Shown in pieces: positions 53,232-61,477 of a stretch of DNA of 64,000 bases (positions are counted from its first letter, which is position 1; each line of letters starts with the position of its first letter). Origin of the DNA: an uncultured Porphyromonadaceae bacterium (GTDB lineage: Bacteria > Bacteroidota > Bacteroidia > Bacteroidales > Muribaculaceae); contig CABUIO010000003.1 of assembly GCA_902491625.1 (NCBI GenBank), positions 1 to 64,000 on the forward strand, read 5' to 3'. Under the pieces are notes generated by a model. It was not told the DNA's origin. It did no database searches and saw nothing but the letters and a program-made list of their open reading frames with translations. The translations under genes were made by a program, and so were the position numbers.

Positions 53232-54734
53232 ATGGACACAAAAGTAAAACTATGCCCCAACAAGCTCGTGAGGCATTTAGGCAAGCCTCAGGCTGAATTC
53301 CGCAAGGCCGACATCATCAAGTATGTCAACGAGGTCGGCATCCGCATGATCAATTTCATGTATCCTGCCGGCGACCACAGACTAAAGACACTCAATTTCG
53401 TGGTCAACTCGGAGGAATACCTCGACTCGATCCTTACCTATGGCGAACGTGTCGACGGCTCCAGTCTCTTCCCCTTCATCGAGGCCGGAAACAGCGACCT
53501 CTACGTCGTGCCTCGGTTCAGTACCGCGTTCGAGGATCCGTTCGCTCCGGTGCCGACCGTGACGATGCTTGCCACCTTCTTCGACAAGGACGGCAATCCG
53601 CTCGCTTCCTCCCCTGACAACACGCTGCGCAAGGCTGCGGAAAGTTTCACACGCATCACGGGGCTGGAATTCTACGCTATGGGCGAATTGGAGTATTACG
53701 TCGTGGCCGATGATCCCGGACTCTTCAAGGCCACGGATCAGAAAGGTTACCACGAGTCGGCTCCCTTTGCGAAGTTCAACGACTTCCGAACCATCTGTAT
53801 GCAGCACATCGCAGAGGCCGGAGGTCAGATAAAGTACGGCCACAACGAGGTCGGCAACTTCACCCTCGACAACAAGATCTACGAGCAGAACGAGATTGAA
53901 TTCCTTCCGGTGAGAGCCGAGGAAGCCGCCGATCAACTGATGATCGCCAAGTGGGTGATCCGCAATCTCGCGATGCGCGAACAGCTCGACGTCACCTTCG
54001 CGCCCAAAATCACAGCAGGAAAGGCAGGCAGCGGACTCCACATCCATTTCAAGCTGATGAAAGGCGACGAGAATGTCATGCTTAAGGACGGACATCTCAG
54101 CGACGACGCAAAGAAAGCCATTGCGGGCATACTCGATCTCGCTCCCGCCATCACGGCGTTCGGCAACAAGGTGCCGACTTCCTATCTGCGTCTTGTGCCG
54201 CATCAGGAAGCACCGACCAACATATGCTGGGGCGACCGCAACAGATCCGTTCTTGTACGTGTGCCTCTCGGCTGGAGCGGTGAGGGCGACATGTGTGCCG
54301 CTGCCAATCCGCTTGAAGTCAGCACACTCGGCGAAGCACCTCAGAAACAGACTGTGGAACTCCGCAGCAGCGACAGCAGCGCCGACATCTATCAGCTGAT
54401 CGCCGGAATGATCATGGCCGCAAAGCATGGTTTCGAAATGAAGGATGCCCTCAAACGAGCCGAAGAGATGTATGTCAACGTCAACATCCATTCCTCCGAT
54501 AACAACGATCGCCTGCAGCAGCTCGGCAGCCTCCCCGACAGTTGCTGTGCCTCGGCCGAAGCACTCGACGAACTGCGCGGTTATTTTGAAGCAGACGATG
54601 TCTTCTCCCCCGACATGATCGACGGCATAATTTCGCGCCTGAAGAAATACAATGACCGCGACCTGCGCCGCAAAGTCAACAACTCTCCATCCGCGATGCA
54701 GGAACTTGTCTACAAATATTGGCACTGCGGATAA
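53232..54734 (+). CDS. glnA: Glutamine synthetase
   Basis: Makes glutamine from glutamate and ammonia. The 500-residue protein has the N-terminal beta-grasp domain and the catalytic domain: GELEYYVVADD, KYGHNEVGNFTLD, the ATP/His motif GKAGSGLHIHFKL, the PTSYLRLVPHQEAPTNICWG segment with substrate Arg and the ELRSSDSSADIYQLIAGM end motif. Its length fits the GSI-like form; Bacteroidales also carry the larger GSIII, not seen here. A strong terminator follows. Confidence 0.93.
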   Translation: MDTKVKLCPNKLVRHLGKPQAEFRKADIIKYVNEVGIRMINFMYPAGDHRLKTLNFVVNSEEYLDSILTYGERVDGSSLFPFIEAGNSDLYVVPRFSTAFEDPFAPVPTVTMLATFFDKDGNPLASSPDNTLRKAAESFTRITGLEFYAMGELEYYVVADDPGLFKATDQKGYHESAPFAKFNDFRTICMQHIAEAGGQIKYGHNEVGNFTLDNKIYEQNEIEFLPVRAEEAADQLMIAKWVIRNLAMREQLDVTFAPKITAGKAGSGLHIHFKLMKGDENVMLKDGHLSDDAKKAIAGILDLAPAITAFGNKVPTSYLRLVPHQEAPTNICWGDRNRSVLVRVPLGWSGEGDMCAAANPLEVSTLGEAPQKQTVELRSSDSSADIYQLIAGMIMAAKHGFEMKDALKRAEEMYVNVNIHSSDNNDRLQQLGSLPDSCCASAEALDELRGYFEADDVFSPDMIDGIISRLKKYNDRDLRRKVNNSPSAMQELVYKYWHCG

Positions 54735-54760
54735 CAAATACCGCCTCCTGACTGTTTATA

Positions 54761-54796
54761 GTGTAGAACCTTACAAAAAGGTTCTGCACTTTTTTT
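54761..54796 (+). terminator. Intrinsic terminator after glnA
   Basis: 12-bp stem GTGTAGAACCTT/AAGGTTCTGCAC (one G-U), 5-nt loop, then seven T (54790-54796). Confidence 0.92.
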
Positions 54797-54818
54797 AACA
54801 GACTTTTATTCCAAGGCA

Positions 54819-55688
54819 ATGAAGAAGATAATTATAATGGGAGCAAGCTCCGGAATCGGTCTCGAAGTGGCCGGGATGCTTGCTTCGCGCAACGTGAGAA
54901 TCGGCGTTGCGGCACGCAACACCATGCCTCTTGAGGAACTGAAATCACGCTATCCGGACTGCGTGGAGTACGCCTCCATCGACATCTGCAAGCCCGACGC
55001 CCCTCTTAAGCTTGACAATCTCATCGACGCGGTGGGAGGCATGGACATCTATCTCCATGTGGCCGGAATCGGCTACGAGAATCTTGACCTCGATCCTGAG
55101 CGTGAGGCCGCTATCGTCAACACCAACTGCGTCGGTTTCTCGCGTATGCTTTCGGCGGCATACCGCTATTTCCGCAGCCACGGAATCGCGGGACAGATCG
55201 CCGCAGTTACATCCGCGGCCGGAACCAACGGAATCGGACGTCTCTCGGCCTACAGCTCGTCGAAAAAATTCGGTCAGACATATATCACGGCTTTGGAGCA
55301 GCTGAGCTTCTCTGAGAACGCCGGCATCAAATTCACCGACATCAGGCCCGGATGGGTGCGCACGCCTCTTCTTCTCGACAATGTAAAATATCCTTTCGAG
55401 ATGTCGGTCGAATATGCCGCACGTCAGGTAATCTACGCCATTGCCAAGCAGGAACGTGTGTGGATCTTCGACTGGCGTTGGGATGCCGTCGTCAACATCT
55501 GGCGTTGGATTCCAGACAAGACATGGGTGCGTATGCGTGTGCCGGTGTCTGTCCCCGACATCAGGCTGCCATGGCCGATCTCTGCTCTCACCGAGCGCAG
55601 ATCCGACGAACGCAACGCCCACGCCACCGACGATACCGAAGGTCCCGTGAAGGAAAATGCCAAACTGGAGAACAAGACTCGTCCATGA
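54819..55688 (+). CDS. Short-chain dehydrogenase/reductase
   Basis: 289-residue NAD(P)H-dependent oxidoreductase: cofactor loop GASSGIG (8-14), NAG-equivalent HVAG (80-83), catalytic Ser132, Tyr145 and Lys149 (YSSSK). A C-terminal extension from about residue 215 includes a Trp-rich amphipathic stretch (WIFDWRWDAVVNIWRWIPD) that could touch membrane, then an acidic tail. Substrate unknown. The stop overlaps the ThiF-like start (ATGA), implying a joint task. Confidence 0.9.
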   Translation: MKKIIIMGASSGIGLEVAGMLASRNVRIGVAARNTMPLEELKSRYPDCVEYASIDICKPDAPLKLDNLIDAVGGMDIYLHVAGIGYENLDLDPEREAAIVNTNCVGFSRMLSAAYRYFRSHGIAGQIAAVTSAAGTNGIGRLSAYSSSKKFGQTYITALEQLSFSENAGIKFTDIRPGWVRTPLLLDNVKYPFEMSVEYAARQVIYAIAKQERVWIFDWRWDAVVNIWRWIPDKTWVRMRVPVSVPDIRLPWPISALTERRSDERNAHATDDTEGPVKENAKLENKTRP

Positions 55689-56413
55689 CATACAGCAACA
55701 GGACTTTGGACAGCGGACAGAAACGCCGTTACAGCCGCAATATACTTCTGGAGGAGATCGGCCTCGAAGGCCAGCAACGTCTGCTTGACACTAAGGTACT
55801 TATCATCGGGAGCGGTGCGCTCGGATCCATCGCGGCGCTCTACCTTGCAGGATCCGGTGTCGGCACCATCGGTATTGCTGACTTCGACACAATCGACATC
55901 AGCAATCTGCAGCGACAGGTAGCTTTCTGCGAATCGGACACCGGGAAAAGGAAAGTCGCCGCTACTGCCGCACGCATGGCGGAAATTAACAGTGAGATCA
56001 CAGTCATTCCGATTCAGTGTCTTATATCGGCCGGGAACATCGAGGAGACTGTGGCCGGCTATGATATTGTGATTGAGGGAAGCGACAACCCCGACACCAA
56101 ATATCTCGTGTCGACAGCGTGCGAGAAGCTCGAAAAACGCTACTGTCTCGCCGGAATAGCGCAGTTTTCTGCGCAGGTGATGTCGTGGAAGCCGGGATGC
56201 ATCGGTTACAGGGAGGTCTTTCCTGATGCTGCGGCGGAAGGCGAATTCATGCCTTGTGCCGTAGGTGGTGTCTGCGGTCCTCTCACAGGCATGATCGGAA
56301 GCCTTCAGGCAGTCGAGGCAATCAAGATAGCTCTTGACATCGGCCGACCTTTATACAACCGACTCCTGATTGTCAACGGACTCGATATGAAAATCCGGGA
56401 GGTAGAGCTTTGA
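55685..56413 (+). CDS. ThiF/MoeB/HesA-family adenylyltransferase
   Basis: 242-residue E1-like enzyme. ATP-binding GSGALGS (42-48), the acidic strand ADFDTIDISNLQRQ (65-78) and GSDNPDTK (132-139) are intact, and CAVGGVCGP (191-199) occupies the usual Cys loop before GSLQAVEAIK. It ends at residue 242 without the C-terminal CxxC zinc pair of many MoeB proteins. No ThiS or MoaD-type partner, rhodanese domain or thiamin/molybdopterin genes are near. It overlaps the SDR gene by 4 bp. Function open; sulfur activation is the family default. Confidence 0.88.
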   Translation: MTYSNRTLDSGQKRRYSRNILLEEIGLEGQQRLLDTKVLIIGSGALGSIAALYLAGSGVGTIGIADFDTIDISNLQRQVAFCESDTGKRKVAATAARMAEINSEITVIPIQCLISAGNIEETVAGYDIVIEGSDNPDTKYLVSTACEKLEKRYCLAGIAQFSAQVMSWKPGCIGYREVFPDAAAEGEFMPCAVGGVCGPLTGMIGSLQAVEAIKIALDIGRPLYNRLLIVNGLDMKIREVEL

Positions 56414-56436
56414 CCCGACCTCCCGGAAATATTTTT
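56395..56436 (+). terminator. Intrinsic terminator overlapping the ThiF-like gene end
   Basis: 9-bp stem CCGGGAGGT/ACCTCCCGG (56395-56403 and 56418-56426), 14-nt loop, followed by AAATATTTTTT. The left arm lies inside the coding sequence. The T-run belongs to the tail repeat at 56429-56451. Confidence 0.85.
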
Positions 56437-56451
56437 TGTGAGATGGGGTCT
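56429..56451 (+). repeat. Conserved tail repeat, partial copy 4
   Basis: ATATTTTTTGTGAGATGGGG then TCT, matching the right half of the tail at 82-104. It ends on the first base of the DUF4293 stop codon, as the copy at 48045-48079 does for radA. Confidence 0.65.
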
Positions 56452-56927
56452 TAACGCAGACGATCGTACCCTTCGAGTTTCTTTTTATCTGAGTTGATGC
56501 AACGCCATGCTGTCAATACAGCAATCAAAGCTATGAAGGGAGCAGCCACAATCGATGACCATCCGGGAGCTTCCTGTGCCGTGATGCCGGAATAGTAGAC
56601 AGTCAGAGCCTCGCTGAGACATGTGGCCATGATCAGCAGACATGTCAGCAGACAGAGGCGTTTCTGCAACCGCAGATTCTTGAAACAAAAAATAGCGATG
56701 AAGGGAATTGTCATCGACACGAGCGAAATGACGAAGATGTAGACGGTTGAAAGCAGATAGCCGGACTGTCCGCCCGCTGTCGGCTCTCCCTCATACTGCA
56801 AGCCGAGAGTCGTGATGTTGACAGAATCATTAAAATATTGTATCTGGCCGAGAGAGCAGAAAGAGAATAAACCCATCATTACAGCCGCGATAAGGAGGAG
56901 GACTGATTGCCAGCGTTGAATTACCAT
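56451..56927 (-). CDS. DUF4293 membrane protein
   Basis: 158-residue inner-membrane protein of the Bacteroidota-specific DUF4293 family, with the diagnostic IQRWQSVLLLIAAVMMG start and four helices (about 8-24, 58-80, 88-110, 122-142). Function unknown; members often lie near rho in other genomes, which is not the case in this window. It has its own promoter at 57007-57038. Confidence 0.85.
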   Translation of the reverse strand: MVIQRWQSVLLLIAAVMMGLFSFCSLGQIQYFNDSVNITTLGLQYEGEPTAGGQSGYLLSTVYIFVISLVSMTIPFIAIFCFKNLRLQKRLCLLTCLLIMATCLSEALTVYYSGITAQEAPGWSSIVAAPFIALIAVLTAWRCINSDKKKLEGYDRLR

Positions 56928-57006
56928 AGTCTTGTACTTATTATTAGAGATGTCTTGTTCTATAATCTGAAATGTCTTGTCTGATATCAGAGTTCACTTC
57001 GTGACG

Positions 57007-57038
57007 CAAATTTACGAATCTTTTCAGGATTAACAAAA
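57007..57038 (-). promoter_or_regulatory. Promoter for the DUF4293 gene
   Basis: On the minus strand: TTTTG (57038-57034), 19 nt, TAAATTTG (57014-57007). Leader of about 70 nt. Confidence 0.65.
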
Positions 57039-57059
57039 CCCTCTTCATTCCCCGGCATC

Positions 57060-57527
57060 TTATTTTTTCGTCCACCCAAATTTCATTGTTGCCATTTCAT
57101 CGGCATAATTCTTAGCTTTAAGTTCTTCGAGAACTCTAACAAAAGATTCAGGCAGGTAAATGTTCTTCATGCCAAAAGCATGTGAAAAAAGAGGTGCTAT
57201 ATCCTCGTCCTTATAACCTGCAATTCCACAACCGATGCGGGTAACATAGAACTTGCATTGACTCATTATCATTGCAATCGTAATGAATTGGTCAATGTAA
57301 TGCTTCATGGTCTCAAGTCCCTCCATTGTGGGTATTGCGTATGACTGACCTTGTAAACCAACACCAACTCCTTGAATTGCTCCGTAAAGTATTCTTGCGG
57401 TTCGAGCCGCCCCTCCTTTATGTGAACCTTGGAGATTGCTGCCAAAGACAAAAAACGAGTCTCTCGGGAGCTTTTCCGGGACTATCTCAGGAGTTATATA
57501 CGGATGCATCGGATGTTCTTTAGGCAT
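57060..57527 (-). CDS. Conserved hypothetical protein, phage-type (A1S_2505-like)
   Basis: 155-residue cytosolic protein. It shows the pattern FFVFGSNLQGSHKGGAA, YGAIQGVGVGLQGQSYAIPT and FYVTRIGCGIAGYKDEDIAP, which I associate with a family found in phages and bacterial accessory regions and possibly related to macro-type nucleotide-binding folds (uncertain). The Gly-rich loops suggest a nucleotide ligand. Codon use is AT-rich compared with the genes around 50-56 kb, a sign of later acquisition. An ATG at residue 7 (MHPYITPE) is an alternative start. Confidence 0.6.
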   Translation of the reverse strand: MPKEHPMHPYITPEIVPEKLPRDSFFVFGSNLQGSHKGGAARTARILYGAIQGVGVGLQGQSYAIPTMEGLETMKHYIDQFITIAMIMSQCKFYVTRIGCGIAGYKDEDIAPLFSHAFGMKNIYLPESFVRVLEELKAKNYADEMATMKFGWTKK

Positions 57528-57602
57528 GATAAATTCATTGTTTGTAGCTATGCAGTGTCTAGAAAGAGTTAAATTTGAGGCCGGTAGGAGAAAGGACGAG
57601 GA

Positions 57603-58919
57603 TTATTCTCCGGCAGAGACTGTGAAATCAACCATATTGAAATGAATTTTTCCAAATTGCATTAACGACTTCACTCCGAGATTACATTCGTAATCGGCAG
57701 AAAGTGGATTGGAGCCTGGATTTACTGTAATTTGTGGTACGGTAACGGTATTGCCTCCCAAAGTAATATTCACGTCAGGAAGGTTGTAGGCCTCCGAAAT
57801 ATGAACTCCACCGATACCTGCCGTCCGCACTGTTTCCGGCGTGGCATTTGACAAAACATATTGTTTGTTCCTTTCAAAGAAATCTCCGTTCAAAGAACCA
57901 AATGAGGCATCGCCGGTGTCAATGCAAATCCACATTGGATTGTTGTGGATTACACCTTTGGTAATCAGATTCATCTGCTGAGAGAAGTTCATGTTGGGTC
58001 GCACATTGCCCCTGTCGGGAGCGACAGAGGGAATAGTAATTTCATTTTTGACAAAATCAATAGTCAAATCCTTAAGTTGTAACATCAGCTCACCACCGAC
58101 AACCAATCCAAGACAATCCATATATTGGTTTGCCTCCTCATTATCGACTGCCAAATCAACAATTACAAAGGGTACATCCTTGACAGTAATGTTTCCGAGT
58201 TTGATTTCCTTTGCAATAACATATTGAGCCTTCTGTCTGCCGATGCCCAATACATTATTGTATGCTTCAAGCGGAATCAAATTCAACTTTCGCGCCAAAG
58301 AATCGGAGATGATATTTACTCCGGCACCGGTGTCAAAGGTTATATCAGATTCAATACCATTTACGGTGCTATTTTCAAGTTTCATCAGCACCGACTTTTT
58401 CTCCGGGTTTCCGACAGGTACGATTTTGAAAGGAATGACCCCTTGTTTTCCGTTAATGGAAATCATATATGGATTGTATGCTGATAAGGCTCTATATCGG
58501 TCGATATATAGTTGCACACCTGCAACGGCTGCTGAATCAAGATATTGCTTCGTAGCATCAAGTACAGAAGTTAATACGGAAGCTGCTTCGAAATTATTCC
58601 CGATTTTGCTGTAATCCATCGAAAGCATAACAGCAGAGTTTAGCAGGTTGCTTAAATCAAGACTGGACGAATAATTGTTGAGCAAATCCTCAAATGCTGG
58701 GATTGAAACATCGGGTCGATTAAGGCGGTTGCCTAAAAGTCCACGCGAGAAGACCTCCAGGAATGGATTGATGGAGTCTTTGGGCACTTCATTATAAATG
58801 GAGTCCAATGCGAACCAGTCACTTGTGTTCATTGCGTTGGCGATACGCTCATCAACAGATTGAGCAAAACTTGCCAATGCCGAAATCGTCAAAATGACGT
58901 AGAGCAATAACCTTCTCAT
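57603..58919 (-). CDS. Exported two-site retropepsin-like aspartyl protease
   Basis: 438 residues: signal peptide (MRRLLLYVILTISALASFAQ), a helical region (about 22-140) and two retropepsin-like lobes. The active-site motifs are FDTGAG (Asp196) and IDTGDA (Asp334), each followed by the hydrophobic-hydrophobic-Gly pattern (LGLVVGGE, CNLGVKSL). Two motifs in one chain could form a complete pepsin-like site without dimerisation (inference). The gene is AT-rich relative to its neighbours. Start at 58919 set by the signal peptide; 15 more codons are open upstream. The -7 box is at 58943-58950. Confidence 0.82.
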   Translation of the reverse strand: MRRLLLYVILTISALASFAQSVDERIANAMNTSDWFALDSIYNEVPKDSINPFLEVFSRGLLGNRLNRPDVSIPAFEDLLNNYSSSLDLSNLLNSAVMLSMDYSKIGNNFEAASVLTSVLDATKQYLDSAAVAGVQLYIDRYRALSAYNPYMISINGKQGVIPFKIVPVGNPEKKSVLMKLENSTVNGIESDITFDTGAGVNIISDSLARKLNLIPLEAYNNVLGIGRQKAQYVIAKEIKLGNITVKDVPFVIVDLAVDNEEANQYMDCLGLVVGGELMLQLKDLTIDFVKNEITIPSVAPDRGNVRPNMNFSQQMNLITKGVIHNNPMWICIDTGDASFGSLNGDFFERNKQYVLSNATPETVRTAGIGGVHISEAYNLPDVNITLGGNTVTVPQITVNPGSNPLSADYECNLGVKSLMQFGKIHFNMVDFTVSAGE

Positions 58920-58942
58920 TGTTGTTGTAGATGTTTGTTGCA

Positions 58943-58950
58943 CAAAGTTA
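58943..58950 (-). promoter_or_regulatory. -7 promoter box for the retropepsin-like gene
   Basis: TAACTTTG on the minus strand, 24 bp before the ATG at 58919; a TTG about 22 nt further upstream (58975-58973) is a possible -33. Confidence 0.55.
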
Positions 58951-59064
58951 CATATTATTTTCAATCAAGTATCAACAAATGCTGAGAAATAAGACAATTA
59001 CAAATGCATTATCTTTTCCTGACATTTTCCGGGTGAAAATTTCCGATAGTCCGATATTATTAAC

Positions 59065-59072
59065 TACTTTTG
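59065..59072 (+). promoter_or_regulatory. Possible -7 box for the large TPR gene
   Basis: TACTTTTG, 26 bp before the ATG at 59098. No clear -33. Confidence 0.4.
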
Positions 59073-59097
59073 GCCTGAAATTTGTACTTCCTCAGAC

Positions 59098-61398
59098 ATG
59101 ACTATCAAAGAAATCAACGAAATATACAGACATGTCAGCCGTCTACTCGGCGAAAACATGCTCTCTGCGGCCATTTCCGCTCTTGAAAACCTAATCGCAC
59201 ACGTCGGCGACTTCCGCTATCAGGAGGAGATTACTGAGATACGCAATACTTACTCGATGATGCTCCATTACTTCATCGAGGGCGTTCCCGACGCAAAACG
59301 TAGGGAAATCACCGTGCAGTTGGCCGCAAGACTCGATCGGCTGAACGACCGCCTCAACTACAATGCTCTGTCAATGTCGATGACGAGCGATTACTTCTCT
59401 CTCGTCCGCTCGCAACAGCTTGCCTCCGTGACAATTTCCCAACTGCTCGATCAATATGATGAGGCACTTAAGAAAGCTTCAATTTCAGAAGCGGCGGATG
59501 TCTATTCCGGCAAGCTATATGCCGACCTTCAGGAGGCTGTCTATCGTCTGTTCAACAAGGTGTGGATCACCCAGTTCCTCGACAAAACAGCCACAGACGC
59601 GCTATCGGCGAGACTTTCGGCAAACAGCTCTGACGATACTGAGACATCCCACAGCTCAATATTACAGTCGGCAATTCTCTGCTCGCTCTATTTAGGCACG
59701 ATGCAGTATTATGACCGCGCAAAGGTGAAATTGATCCTCACGACTCTTCTTAACAGCCAGGATTGCACGGTTCTGGCACGCGCCTACGTCCTTCTGGTGC
59801 TTCTTCTTGCACGCTACAGCGACACAATCGGCAAGGACAAATCCCTAAAGTCTCTTCTTACTCTCGTGGCCGACAACGACAGCTTCCACGGCATCTACAA
59901 GGAGATCATAACCGACTATATAAGAAGCCTCGACACAGCCCGAATCAACAAGACGATTGCAGAAGACATCATTCCGGGACTGATCAAGATGCGTCCCGAT
60001 CTGGAGAAGGCGTTCCGCAAGATGGAGCATGATCTTGACAGCGAAGAGTCGGACTATAATCCTGAATGGGAGGAGATGCTGAAAAAAAGCGGACTGGAAG
60101 ATAAGATGCGCAAGCTCACCGATCTGCAGATGGAGGGAGGCGACATGTTTATGATGGCTTTTGCCGGAATAAAGAAGATGGCCTTCTTCCGCAATCCCGC
60201 CAACTGGCTGCTTCCATTCTCCCCTCTGCACACGGAGATTAACGAATCTGTCAAACGTATGCCGAAAGAGTTCACGGATATGCTGACCCGAGGGTCGATT
60301 TTCTGCGACAGCGATTGCTACAGTCTCTTCCTCGGACTTAAGATGATGCCGGAATCTTCCTTCAACATGATGGCCTCGCAGATTCAGCAGCAGGTCGGTC
60401 AGTTTGACGAAGACCGAATGACTTCGCTTAAAAAGGAGATGCAGCCGAAGCTCGAAATGCACATCAGCCGCTTCTTCAAAGACATCTACCGCTTCTACCA
60501 CCAGTATGTCAACGCAGCGGAGTTCTACAATCCTTTCAACCACATTACAGACTTCGCTTCGCTGCCGGTGGCCGGACGATACATCGACAATCCCGAAGAC
60601 CTTGAATTTTTCGGCAATCTCTTTTTCCGCAGAAATCTGTGGAAAGAGACGATCGTCACTTTCTCTCATCTTGAACGCCATTACGACGACTTCCTGAAAG
60701 CCTCAGGCGACATGAAATCACCGGAATACTACCTCTCGTATCACTACGTTCCTGCCGATGAAACCATCGAATCCACGCTATCCTGCATACTGGAGAAAAA
60801 AGGCTACGCTCAGATGCGTCTGCATGACTACAGCGGCGCTCTTGACACTCTGCTCAACGCTCAGTATTATCAGGAACCATCGGCATGGATCATGTCGCGT
60901 GCAGCCGACTGTCTGCGCAATTTGGGTGAGAACGCACTCTACGGAAAATTTCTCGATCGAGCGCTGGAGATCGATTCCGAAAACAAACGACTGCTCCTTA
61001 AACGCAGCAGACTCTTCATGGAGAATGGAGAGTATGAAAAGTCTGTGGGAATGTTCTATAAGCTCAATTACCTCGATCCGGAGAATCTACTTTACATTCG
61101 CACACTTGCATGGTGCCGTTGTCTGCAATCCGAACCCGAAAAAGCCCTTGAACTTTACAATAGGATAGACTCCGATAAACAAGAGCCGTCCGACCTTCTC
61201 AACATCGGGCATTGCAATTTTGCCCTCGGCGACTACACGGAGGCTGTAAAGAGCTACACAAGCTACATCGCGCTTACCGACGCTACGCAATTTATAAAGG
61301 CATTGAAGGAAGACACTGCATCGCTTAAGTTCCTGCAACAATATTCCACAGAGCTTGCCTGGACTCGCGATGCCGCGCTTCTCCGTGCCTCCCGATAA
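59098..61398 (+). CDS. Large TPR-containing cytosolic protein
   Basis: 766 residues, no signal or membrane segment, almost all helical. The C-terminal part (about 560-750) holds tetratricopeptide-like pairs: KGYAQMRLHDYSGALDTLLN, ALEIDSENKRLLLKRSRLF, EYEKSVGMFYKLNYLDPENL, DLLNIGHCNFALGDYTEAVK. The N-terminal 550 residues are not recognised. Probably a scaffold for protein contacts; the partner is unknown. Stop lies 79 bp before hisS, which has its own promoter. Confidence 0.8.
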   Translation: MTIKEINEIYRHVSRLLGENMLSAAISALENLIAHVGDFRYQEEITEIRNTYSMMLHYFIEGVPDAKRREITVQLAARLDRLNDRLNYNALSMSMTSDYFSLVRSQQLASVTISQLLDQYDEALKKASISEAADVYSGKLYADLQEAVYRLFNKVWITQFLDKTATDALSARLSANSSDDTETSHSSILQSAILCSLYLGTMQYYDRAKVKLILTTLLNSQDCTVLARAYVLLVLLLARYSDTIGKDKSLKSLLTLVADNDSFHGIYKEIITDYIRSLDTARINKTIAEDIIPGLIKMRPDLEKAFRKMEHDLDSEESDYNPEWEEMLKKSGLEDKMRKLTDLQMEGGDMFMMAFAGIKKMAFFRNPANWLLPFSPLHTEINESVKRMPKEFTDMLTRGSIFCDSDCYSLFLGLKMMPESSFNMMASQIQQQVGQFDEDRMTSLKKEMQPKLEMHISRFFKDIYRFYHQYVNAAEFYNPFNHITDFASLPVAGRYIDNPEDLEFFGNLFFRRNLWKETIVTFSHLERHYDDFLKASGDMKSPEYYLSYHYVPADETIESTLSCILEKKGYAQMRLHDYSGALDTLLNAQYYQEPSAWIMSRAADCLRNLGENALYGKFLDRALEIDSENKRLLLKRSRLFMENGEYEKSVGMFYKLNYLDPENLLYIRTLAWCRCLQSEPEKALELYNRIDSDKQEPSDLLNIGHCNFALGDYTEAVKSYTSYIALTDATQFIKALKEDTASLKFLQQYSTELAWTRDAALLRASR

Positions 61399-61416
61399 GC
61401 GAAGCCGCATTATCTA

Positions 61417-61447
61417 TTGGCAGAATTTGAAAAGTTTTGTAATTTTG
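61417..61447 (+). promoter_or_regulatory. Promoter for hisS
   Basis: TTG (61417-61419), 20 nt, TAATTTTG (61440-61447), 30 bp before the hisS ATG. Confidence 0.68.
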
Positions 61448-61477
61448 CGGAAAAGAAAATAACCGATAAGATAAGTC

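Noticed and set aside
53382..54737. 451-codon open frame antisense to glnA
   Set aside because: Same cause: codon bias of the sense gene removes stops on the other strand. No start context, domain or promoter supports it.
2612..58933. Short shared string GTTGTTGTAGATG at about 2612 and 58921
   Set aside because: A 13-base match is expected by chance in a 64-kb window, and the flanks do not match.
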